Source: Coix lacryma-jobi var. lacryma-jobi
Taxonomy: Eukaryota; Streptophyta; Magnoliopsida; Poales; Poaceae
NCBI GenBank assembly: GCA_009763385.1
Contig: CM019826.1
Span: forward strand, 95,960,848 to 96,024,847
DNA length: 64,000 nucleotides
Direction: 5' to 3'
Part shown: one piece after another, positions 55,200-64,000 of the stretch
How the letters are laid out: each line of letters starts with the position of its first letter
How positions within the stretch are numbered: the first letter of the stretch is position 1
Made by a program: the position numbers and the translations under genes
Notes under the pieces: generated by a model
Databases searched by the model: none
What the model was told of the DNA's origin: nothing
What the model saw: only the letters and a program-made list of their open reading frames with translations

Positions 55200-55565
55200 G
55201 TGAGCATACGGTCCAACACTGGGGTTAGTGAAGTAAGGGGAAAACCAGTGTTGGGCCGGCTGCTCAAAAGAAGGGTTAGTGTAAAAATCATTCCTAGCAC
55301 GTCTACGAGGGAAGCGATCACCACGCTGAGGAAAACGTGGTCCGCTAGGGAAGAAGCGCTCACCGCGGTACTCAAAACGCGGTGGGGAAAGCGCTCAACT
55401 AAGCCTCCGCCACGGGGTCCGTTACCTGCAAAAGCAGGACCCCGTCGGGCACGCTCCCTACGAGATCTACGCCTAGGAGCCTGGGGCTCAACTGCTCTAG
55501 CGTCTCTCCTCGGAGCTCTCTCCTGCCTAGGCCCTAACAAACTGAGGTCCTGGACCTCTAGGCCT
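55200..55565 (-). pseudogene. gag: Element I gag, C-terminal end
   Basis: Basic, Arg-rich end of gag (RRRSRRERARRGPAFAGNG), colinear with 41290-41650 of D. The second zinc knuckle expected next is missing because B is inserted at 55565/55566. Confidence 0.75.
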
Positions 55566-58500
55566 TGTGACACCCTAGTGTCAAGCACTGCATTAGGAAC
55601 TTCATTAGCTACTAAAGGAGCATAAGCAATGCATTGCATCATTGCATGTGCATATGAGTGCTTGTTGCCCTTTTGTTTATTTATTTGGCTTTCTTTATGT
55701 AGAGGATTTAAAAATGGTTTTCAGAAAAAGTGTCTTATATGAAGGTTGTAGAGAACAATGTTTGGGCAACTTTTGTATTTTGGTCAAGACCTAGTTTGGA
55801 GATTTTTTGAAACTGTTTTGAGTGGTGAAAGTTTGAAAGAATTTGGAAAAAGAAAAAGGAAAACATTTTTTTTTCCCGGTGCCACCCTTCGGCCCATCTG
55901 GCCTTTTTGCCCAGCCTCGCCCGCGCTCGCCCGCAGCGCTGCTACGCCGCTCGCCGACCCGCGGCCGCGCCGTACGCCGGCGACGCGGCCACGTGGCCGT
56001 TTTTCCCTGCCGAGGATCCGCGTCCGCCTATCGTCGCCTGATCTCCTCCGCCCAAGCACGCTAGCTATCTTGCTTGCCCTCTCCCGCTCCGCCTCGCCTG
56101 CTGCGCCGGGCCTCGCCGCGCGACGCCGCGCGCTGACGCCGCTGACGGCCGCGCCGTACGCCGGCCGCAACCGCCGCGTGGCGGCACGCATCTGCCACAA
56201 TCCTCCTCGCCCACTCCCCGCGAGATCTTTGCTCACCCGATCACGCCACAATCCGCCTCGCCCGCTCCGCGCTCGCCTCGCCGACCCGCGCCGCTGCTGC
56301 CGCGACGTCCCGTCGCCGGCCCCGCCACGACCACCGGCCGGTCTAGCCGATCAAAACCCCGAGCGCACCGCACTCCCCTCTCCCCACCGCCATTTCACTC
56401 GCCCGCTCTCACTATCGCTCTCTCCCTCACTCTCCCACGAACACGCCGAAACATCCTCCCCGCTCACCGCGACATCGCCGCAAAGCCCCGCCGTGTTCCG
56501 GCCTCACCGGAGCACCATCACCCGATTCGTCTCGCACACCACTCCGTCTACACCTCGGACACCCGGTGCTCCCGCTTGCACCACCTCTCGAGCCCCACCA
56601 AACGCCGGAGATCGGAGAGCGCCGCCGCGGACCGCCATCACCCACCGCTGAGTCCGCGACGCTGTTCCTCGCCGACCCGAGCACCACTGCCCCTCTTCTT
56701 CATCCTCGACATTCACCGAGTCAAGGCAAGGTAAGAACACCGACGAGCTTCAACGCTACCGCTCCCTATCGCACTCTTCTCCTCGGCCGAGCGCTATGGG
56801 CGCCGCCGCAGACCTCGCTCGTGGCCAGGCTCCTCTGAGCCACCCGAGCCAAACCAACCCCGTAGCTTCGCTCCTTAGGGTTCACTCGAGCTTTTGCCTC
56901 CCCCAATTTCACCGGCGACCGCCGGAGATGGCGTAGTCGCGCGTCACCGCCGCCTCCGTGCGCTGCCGCTCGCCGCCGGCACACTCCGGCCATCCGCTAG
57001 CCAAACCACCTACAACACTCGATGCGCCTCGTCGAGGTGAGTTCACAAGCCTAGCTTCCCCGCCGGCGACCTCACCGACGGCGAGGAATCGACGGTCAAA
57101 CCTCTCCCCTGTTCCGTCTCGCCCGAGCCCTCGAGCCAGGCCTCGGACGGGCGTTTGTTTTCCCGTCCTCGCCCGAGGCCCTCGAGCCAGGCCTCGGACG
57201 GGCGTTTGTTTTTCCGTCTCGCCCGAGCCCTCGAGCCAGGCCTCGGACGGGCGTTTGTTTTTCCGTCTCGACCGAGCCCTCGAGCATGGCCTCGGCCTCG
57301 AGCTAGGCCTCGAGCGAAACCTCGGGTGCGGTCTCGTTCGAGCCAGGCCTCGGCCTCGAGATAGGCCTCGAGCGAAACCTCGGATGCGGTCTCGTTCGAG
57401 CCAGGCCTCGGCCTCGAGCTAGGCCCTCGAGCGAAACCTCGGGTGCGGTCCTCGTTCGAGCCAGGCCTCGGCCGATCACCTACCGCCGTGCGCTCGAGCC
57501 AGGGTGGGTTCCCGTTGACCCACGGGCCCCGCGCGTCAGCCACTCGCTGGTCCATGGACCGGGTGCACGTAGCCAGCCGGGAGAAATTCAAATGTTTTTC
57601 TTTTAGTTTTAATTTCCAGAAGATGCTTGTTATTTTTGTACAACATGATTTATAAGTCCAAATGGAGTACTTTCAGTTTTGTTGGCTTGTTTATGAGTAG
57701 ATCTATCATGGAAAAATATGAATGTATTGTTTTGATAGCAGTTATTTACTGTTTTCATTTATTTCCGTGTACATGCTTTTGTTGGGATAAATGGAATTAA
57801 GTGTTTCTGATGGAGTTAATTCATGGGAAAATTTGTATAGGTTCTTTGATATGTTTGGTGCCTGTGAAAATTATATGAAGTACTGTTCTTATGAAAAGAG
57901 TTCCTGTTATGGTTAAAAGTTCCTTTTTGCTGATTTCTTAGAAAAAAATGTTAAGGTGTTTTATAGGTTGAAATAAAATATGGGAATTTTTGTCCAGTCT
58001 CTGTATGCCATGAAGAGTCTAAGAAAAATATAAAATAGAGTTGTGCACCCTTTACAGTAGGGTTGTAGTTCAAAGCACCTTTTTGGGCAGTTTGCTTGTA
58101 TTTTTGTATCTGCAGTTCTATAGTTTATTTTTGGCTGAAACTTGTTCAGTAAAGTCCAACAAGTGTTGTTTACTTTCTGGAATTTTTGTGGATTTTTTCT
58201 GAGTCCAGAAGATGCACTTGCAGTTCAATCGGAGTTTCTTTGGTTTAATTTAAATAAGAAAAAGAGTGAATAACCAGATTTTGTTTTACGAAATAATTAA
58301 GTATTACCTCAATGTCAAAAGTGGTTCAACAAAGTTGACTTTGTTGGTTTGCAAGTATTATTCTTTTCGTGTCACCTTCATCTTGCACCGCATTTATTTA
58401 AATATATATTCATCGCACGCAATAGGATCGACCCCCGCGGAGCCCCACCAAGAGCAGGAGCTAAACGCCGAGCCGAGATCCAGGAGTTGCAGCAGCCAGA

Positions 58501-60097
58501 GGAAGTCGACCCCGTCCACGACCCTAACTTACCTGAGTGCCCCTCTCACGAGGCAGCAGTCTTCACTCAAGGCAAGCCCCGGAGCATTCTAAGTCTCCTA
58601 TCTTTTGCAATTAAGATTACTTGAGTCCTTTTATATTGTGATGGCATTAGGTCTAGGAGTTGAAATGAATCCTACTTGCTGCATTACCATTCCTTGATTA
58701 TTGATTAATATCTACCTTGTTATCCTGTTTTTTTTTAGTTACAATGTAGAATTGCTTAGCCTGCTTAATAAAGTGGTAGTTAAGGATGTTTCCGTAATAC
58801 CCGGAGGGGTATTACCGGATCAGGTTGCTATATTTGCTATCGTGGAAAAGAACCTGAGTATAATGAAATACGCACGGAATGGCAGGGCACAAGTTCGGAA
58901 ACTTGGGGCATCCATCCGTTGGATCGTTTAGGTTGTATCGATGTTGGCCCTCGTTCATTTTTGAACGCGCCCTTTTACTTAGGATATGTCGGTGCTGTAA
59001 TCATCGACCCCAAAGCCGGTTAGAAGCTGTTCGGGCGGGTCGTTTTCAACCCGTTCGTGCCCTCTAGTAACGTAAGTTGCGATCTGCCCGCGTGAGGCCA
59101 TCGCCAGACTCTGATTGGGCGGTCCGTGCTTGAACCGCGACGATTACCACCACGAACAAGCGTCGAGCGGTTGCCCCAATGCATGGACCCGACGGGAAAG
59201 TGTGGGCTGGTATTAAAGGTCTTTCATCAGCTGATTTGGAATTCGATTCGAGTCGCCGTCTCCCCCGGTTAGTGGGAAACTATGGCGAGCTTCACCACGA
59301 TACAACTCCATGTAATGAATAAAGGTTCAACTAAAATGTGGATAAGTCAACTGGATATGGTTATATTATTGATTGGTAGATTCAAGTGAGTGCTCTAGTA
59401 CAGGTGAAAAACCTAGAATTAAGGAATAGGTCTAAAAATGGCAGCTCATCTTTATCACTAATTACTTCCTATCTGAACTTGAGCTTCTCGCAACTAAAAG
59501 ATCCCAGCTCCACCCGAAAAGGCCTTGCATACCCTTGGTGTCTTTATTTTCAGTTGACGGGTAAGTCTAGCTGAGTACATTCCCGTACTCAGGGTTTATC
59601 CCTTTTGTTGCAGATGGCCAGGTCTACTTTGGCTATTGTAAGCACTGCCTCTACCCGGTGGAAGGTGATGAGGAGTAGGCCCAGGGCAGGGTCGTCCAGA
59701 AGCTTTCCCTTTTCTTTTGCTGACCAAGACTACTAGTGGCACATTATCTTTAAAAGGAGGAGAGTTGTGTTGAGTGGATTTATCAAACCAGGTTATTTGG
59801 ACCACATGTGTGGTGGTCGTGTTTCAAACTATTTCAGCTTCCGCACTTTAAAATTCGGATTGTAATAACTCCATTTTAAATTCGCACTCTGATATTTTAA
59901 ATTCGGTTCGTTTTTCGTTATGATGTATCTTTACGAATGTAATCCTTGAACGATGCGATCCTGTTTGATGTATGGTGTTACAAATCCTTCGAGATTTCCG
60001 GACTACCGGGGTTGTATGGGTTCAAGTATCAGTCGAAGTCAGACGGATTTGGCTAAGATAATACTTGAGCTCTTATAATCAGGACGGTTCCGCCACA
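55566..60097 (+). repeat. Element B 5' LTR (4532 bp)
   Basis: TGTGACACCCTAGTG to CCGCCACA. Layout as in A: GC-rich part (about 55900-57500) with conserved donor GGCAAG then GTAAGAAC (56731), a minisatellite absent from A, AT-rich inner part, exon-like segment (58426-58571) and a 53-nt mini-intron (59561-59613). No clear TATA box was found. Confidence 0.9.
57112..57480 (+). repeat. CTCGCCCGAGCC minisatellite in LTR B
   Basis: Tandem units of about 46 bp built on CGTCTCGCCCGAGCCCTCGAGCCAGGCCTCGGACGGGCGTTTG, here named by its parts CTCGCCCGAGCC, CAGGCCTCGGAC and GGGCGTTTG, then variants rich in CCTCGAG. It sits at a point (CTCCCCTGTTC) where LTR A continues without it. Confidence 0.85.
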
Positions 60098-60100
60098 GCT

Positions 60101-60113
60101 TGGTATCGGAGGC
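60101..60113 (+). other. Element B primer binding site
   Basis: TGGTATCGGAGGC, initiator tRNA-Met-type with changes near its inner end, three bases after the LTR. Confidence 0.8.
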
Positions 60114-60828
60114 ATGGTTCAAGGGATTACCCTAGTAAAGAGTTATTTTCGAACTAAAATGGGTATTTCAAAACTATTTTGAAAACTATTTTCAATTACT
60201 AAGTGTGCCCAGTCTCGTCCTTAAGCCCTATACTAGGATTCAGGTGGCTTAACTGCTAACAGGGTTCAGGGATTTGTTCATGCTGGATCTTTATTTGCTG
60301 GTCCATTCTCGAGGGAAAAGAGAATGTGTCGATTGCGAAAACATGCATAAAATGATTTTGTGAGATATGAGAGCATGACCGTCCAACCGTCGGTCTAGGC
60401 AAGGGATTCTTATACCAAGTATGTGCGAGCTTTACGCGGACACATATGAGGGTATCAATGATTTAAGGGTGATTTCTATTGGTGCATGGTGTTTGTGTTG
60501 ACCTTTATGTATTTTGCGCATACTGGTCAATACTGAATTGTTTTATCATTGGGAATTTCTTTGGCTGAAATGAATCTTCTGCAGGTACGCTAACTATGCG
60601 ATCGAGTAGAACGTGTAGTTAACGCATGAGAGATCGTTCTTGCCACCGACTAGAACGTTAGGACTTACTAGTCATTATTAGTGAGTGAGAACGTAAGTAC
60701 GATCATACATCATGTTTATATTCATGCATTTACATTACCTCCCTTAATTTAAAAGTTGTCTCTTTTGTTATAAAATTTGCCAACTTAATATCCGTCTCAC
60801 GAGAGTTCGAAACCCTTTGTTTCTACAG
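60114..60828 (+). other. Element B untranslated leader
   Basis: No coding region. Ends CCCTTTGTTTCTACAG directly before the ATG of the extra ORF, a strong-looking splice acceptor. Confidence 0.6.
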
Positions 60829-61852
60829 ATGGCCCGGACCAAGTTGACTGCTCGCAAGGCCACCGGAGGCAGAGGAGTTCCGCGTCATCGCTTGGCCACC
60901 AAGCTGACCCGGAGGACGTTCCTGACCTACTTTGGGTTGCCGACGATCCTTTGGAGGATTTTGCAGGCAGTGGGTTATGAGGAAGGACAGGAGCCCAAGT
61001 ACTCCTGGCAGAAGGAGATCTACGGGCAGGATTCCCTGGTTATGGTAGAGATCAAGGTCAAAGCCTTGCCTGCCAAGCCGCACTGGACAGGATGGACTGA
61101 GATCACCAGAGGCACTTGTGCCAAGGATGGAGCCAACAGGGCAGCATACCTAGTGCTGAAGGATATCATCGCCCGCTTCCCCCCCGCCGACCTGGCAAGT
61201 GCGATGGCAGGAGTGTTTTCCCCGTGGATCACTTTTCCCATTGCGCTGGAAGCAGACTTCAGAGTCAGTCTTGACAGGGAGCCCAGAGGAGAGGTTCTAC
61301 TGTGAGACGCCTGCGATGAGCGCCACCGGAGCTTTGTTGGGTGTATGTGAGAGTTTGGAGCACACTCTCGAGAGCGTGTCCTTCACCCTCACCGCCACCT
61401 ACCAGAGCAAGAGGAAGCTTCAGGAGGACTTCGACGCTGAGGTTGCTCGTCTGCAGGAGAGGATTCAGCAGCTCACTCTGGGCGTGACGACGCCGCCCGC
61501 ACCACAGCAGCAGCACAGTCCACTGCCAGGACAGTTGCAGAGCAGATGTACCTGACTACCGCTCTTCAGAGGGATGAGGCCCGCACCGCGCTCGACCAGC
61601 TCAGAGAGGGAGCCCACCTGTTGATACAGCAGATACACGGACAGCAGGCCTATATCGACCAGCTCCACGAGGCCGTCCATCAGATGCACCACGCCGCGCA
61701 GGAGGCCGCGCCCCAGCAGCTGAGGTCCCGGATCCCCAGGACGGAGAAGTCCTTGGTCCCGACGCCCCACCAGAGGAGGATCATGCTGACGAGCCGATGA
61801 TCGACGTCGACGCATAGGACGCTGCATCCGCCGCTGGAGACGTCGGAGCGCT
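60829..61852 (+). pseudogene. Element B extra ORF: histone H3-tail-like N-terminus, middle domain, coiled coil, acidic tail (frameshifted)
   Basis: MARTKLTARKATGG then GVPRHRLATK: 17 of the first 23 H3 tail residues align, including K4, R8-K9, T11-G12-G13, P16-R17 and L20-A21-T22-K23, with one inserted Val. Middle domain to about residue 125: ILWRILQAVGYEEGQEP, YSWQKEIYG, VEIKVKALP, GWTEITRG, GANRAAYLVLKDIIARF; helix-strand-strand-strand-helix spacing recalls a dsRNA-binding fold, a weak inference. Frame changes near 61220, 61480 and 61700; a stop at 61815-61817 in the acidic tail stands where A has Glu. The coiled coil matches A. The MIDVDA acidic end is still readable. Role unknown. Confidence 0.8.
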
Positions 61853-62166
61853 AGTTTAGCTAGGAGACGTTTTTCTTTTGTATAGCTTGAGCTTGCTCGC
61901 TAAGTGATGTAACACCCTACACATGTGCTATGTTATGTTTAAATGGTTCGATGGCATGTAAGCTTTTGGACAAAGTCCGGACTTCGATCCGGCACCTTTT
62001 ATGGAAATCCGTCATTTGCGTGTCTAATTTTGAGCGATTTTTCTGTGACGTTGTATGGAAATGAGTAATTATACTTGGTCGTGTGCTAAATTTTCGAATT
62101 ATGTACAACGCAGTATTTTATTCATGATCGATGTAACATCGCCTAATGATTGCTTAATAATGGGAT
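61853..62166 (+). other. Element B spacer between extra ORF and gag
   Basis: AT-rich, no coding region; ends GATATGCAG before the gag ATG at 62173, acceptor-like as in A and C. Confidence 0.5.
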
Positions 62167-63382
62167 ATGCAGATGCCGGCACACACTCGCAGCCAACGTG
62201 GGCAAGGGGCAGGACAGGAGGAGAATCTGCCACCTCCCCCACCGCCGCCGCCGATGACGCCGGAAGCGTTCTTTGGCCAGTTCTTGGGCAGCCAAAGGAA
62301 TATGGAGGAAATGCAGAGGCACATGGAGGCCACCTTCGCAATATCGCTAACAACACTGCACAGCAGCATCATCAACGTCAAGGTCCGGAGCCCAACCAGT
62401 ACAGCTCTTACCGTGACTTCTTGGACACTCGCCCTCTTGTGTTCAAGGAAGCCACCGAACCGCTCGAAGCTGATGAATGGCTCAACTCCATCACCCAGAA
62501 GTTTCGTCTGCTTCGTCTGACGGAAGAGCTCAAGGCAGAGTACGCCGCCCACATGTTGGAAGGACCCGCCGGTTTGTGGTGGGCCCAGTACCGTGCATCC
62601 TTGCCAGTAAATGCACGTACCACTTGGGATCAGTTCTCCACCGCTATGCGCAACCACTACATCCCTAGTGGACTGATGGAAATGAAGGTTGCAGAGTTCA
62701 TGAGGTTATCCCAGGGGACTAGGTCTATGTCCGAGTACCTCCACAGCTTCAACAATCTGGCCCGCTATGCCCCAGATTTTGTGACACTGAGGCCAAAAAG
62801 ATTGCAAGTTTCAAGCGTGGCATGAGTGCCACCATGCTATCAAAGATGGGTAACAGTCACCGCACCACCACCACTTTCAGTGACTTCGTCAGTGACTGCC
62901 TGAATCAAGAGGCCAATGACAGCCGGCTAGCGACAGAGACGCGCGTCGTGCAAATGAAGGAGGTTCGTCCCAGCAGAGGACCCCTTTTGGAGCACGCGCC
63001 CCTTATCGCCCGCCTGTCGCAGGAGCACGATACCGTCCCCCACAGAGGAAGATCACCACCAACCGTCCCCGTCCCAGCTTCCAGAAGCCGTACAACCGCC
63101 CCCATGATGCAGAACAAGAATAAGGCAGGAAGTGCAGCAGGATCCAAGACCCCATATGTGATTGGTCCATGCTATAACTGTGGCCAAACTGGACACTTGT
63201 CACGTCAGTGCCCTCGCCCAAAGAAACAGTACACTCAGCCCCCACCTCGTACCGGTCATGTGCATCACACCACCATGGAAGAAGTGCCAGAAGGAGAGCC
63301 TGTCACCGCTGGTACGTTTCTCGTTAATCAATACCCCGCAGTTGTGCTGTTTGATTCTGGAGCATCGCATTCTTTTAAGTGA
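62167..63382 (+). pseudogene. gag: Element B gag and protease start
   Basis: MPAHTRSQRGQGAG, a proline run, MTPEAFFGQFLGSQRNMEEM, then after a frame change near 62330 the capsid-like LEADEWLNSITQKF, GPAGLWWAQYRASL and YIPSGLMEMKVAEF. A second frame change near 62790 leads to SATMLSKMG and the zinc knuckle CYNCGQTGHLSRQC (about 63172-63213). The protease site FDSGASHSF is followed at once by a frame break at 63379. Similar in order and length to the gag of C (32190 onward). Confidence 0.88.
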
Positions 63383-64000
63383 GAACTTTGTTATAAGAAG
63401 TAATCTTGAGTTGATAGAGTTAGACCGGGGATATCAGATAAGTTCCGCCGGAGCTGTTCTCTCCGCGCGTAAATGGCTAAAGGAGTGGAAATGACCTTTG
63501 GGGATAAACAGGCCGTAGTGGACCCCATAGTCATTCCTGGTCTAGGTTTGGATGTAATTTTGGGTATGAGTTGGATGAAACTATGGAAGGTTAATCTAGA
63601 CACCGCAGAGAGAATAGTGTCCATGGTTAGTCCCAGGAATGGATCTTCTTTCGGGTTCAAGTTACCCCGAAACCCCCATGAGATTGGAGTGTTTTCAATA
63701 TCACGGCAAAGCAGATAGCTGAAATTCCGGTAGTATGTGAGTTTCCGATGTCTTTCCTGATGAGTTGCCTGGTTTACCGCCTGATAGAGATGTGGAGTTT
63801 GCTATAGAGTTAATCCCGGGAACAGCACCTATATCCCGAAGACCGTATAGAATGCACGCTAAGGAGTTAGCAGAGCTTAAGGTTCAAATACAGGAACTTT
63901 TGGATAAGGGTTTGATACGTCCTAGTTCGTCACCTTGGGGATGTCCCGCTATCTTTGTGAAAAAGAAAGATAAAACTCTGAGGATGTGCGTGGATTATAG
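63383..64000 (+). pseudogene. pol: Element B protease end and reverse transcriptase start
   Basis: 63473-63718 reads the protease C-terminal part (GLGLDVILGMSWM). From 63747 an open frame gives LPGLPPDRDVEFAIELIPG, AELKVQIQELLDKGLIRPSS, SPWGCPAIFVKKKDKTLRMC, the N-terminal part of a Ty3/gypsy reverse transcriptase, running off the window. The two parts are in different frames. Confidence 0.9.

Larger units (their letters stand above)
48214..55565 (-). mobile_element. Element I: SIRE-type Ty1/copia retrotransposon, 5' end missing
   Basis: 3' LTR, polypurine tract, 3' untranslated region, RNase H, reverse transcriptase, integrase, protease and the end of gag on the minus strand. It is closely related to D in coding sequence, with an LTR recognisably similar at both ends but different in its palindrome array. 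Gag is cut at 55565 by insertion of B; ggcct (55561-55565) is the likely left target duplication of B. Confidence 0.9.
55566..64000 (+). mobile_element. Element B: Ty3/gypsy retrotransposon, 5' part (A family)
   Basis: 5' LTR, primer site, leader, histone-tail-like ORF, gag, protease and the beginning of reverse transcriptase; it continues past the window. Same family as A, opposite orientation, about 49 kb away. Several frameshifts show it is inactive. Confidence 0.9.

Noticed and set aside
55758..56651. 297-codon open frame in LTR B (and 288 codons at 5565-6431 in LTR A)
   Set aside because: Both fall in CpG-rich sequence with several overlapping frames. The frames drift relative to each other between copies, residues are mostly Pro/Arg/Ala/Ser, and no start codon or domain is shared.
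60829..60903. A captured histone H3 gene
   Set aside because: Only the tail is H3-like; no part of the histone fold is present in any of the three copies, and the tail has a one-residue insertion.

Overview
The window is plant repetitive DNA, almost certainly from a grass nuclear genome. I see no host gene, rRNA, tRNA or CRISPR array. It is a nest of long LTR retrotransposons with the codon use, LTR structure and GC-rich promoter regions usual in Poaceae; assignment to panicoid grasses is only a guess. Coordinates are + strand.

Layout. (1) 1-6677: element A, Ty3/gypsy, minus strand, partial. It carries a 4.46-kb LTR and is inserted in the gag of E. (2) 6678-~16754: element E, Ty1/copia of SIRE/Maximus type, plus strand, with decayed gag-pol, a long downstream env-position ORF and a 3' LTR. 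(3) ~16755-20285: element F, a second copy of the E family, minus strand, truncated. (4) 20286-26836 and 40904-45137: element D, another SIRE-like copia family, minus strand, split in two by (5). (5) 26837-40903: element C, a complete 14.07-kb Ty3/gypsy chromovirus, plus strand, with 4.18-kb LTRs and the target duplication ACAAC. (6) 45138-45430: a stray gag piece of the D type. (7) 45431-48213: the 3' end of a different gypsy-type element (G) with a tRNA-Asp-type primer site present three times. (8) 48214-55565: element I, a third SIRE-like copia family, minus strand. (9) 55566-64000: element B, a second copy of the A family, plus strand, inserted in the gag of I and running off the window.

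How the parts work together. The gypsy elements (A, B, C) all have an extra ORF between the 5' LTR and gag. Its product begins with a close imitation of the histone H3 N-terminal tail (ARTK/ARIK, then ARKA/ARKS, then PRH.LA), followed by a coiled coil and an acidic C-terminus. In C this ORF is intact (201 aa), and the same element encodes an integrase ending in a chromodomain-like segment. Between the A/B and C families the tail is conserved with more silent than replacement codon changes. This is the strongest candidate here for an undescribed system.

The copia families show two further kinds of structure. Their LTRs, and in E/F also the spacer between pol and the env-position ORF, carry arrays of perfect palindromic boxes built on CGGAC..GTCCG, with different flanks in each family. 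The D and I LTRs also contain an array of short hairpins whose two arms have changed together while the loop stayed constant.

Nearly all coding regions are damaged. C is the best preserved: its gag-pol is one frame with three stop codons, all explainable by C-to-T or G-to-A change, and its LTRs differ by roughly 1 percent by eye.
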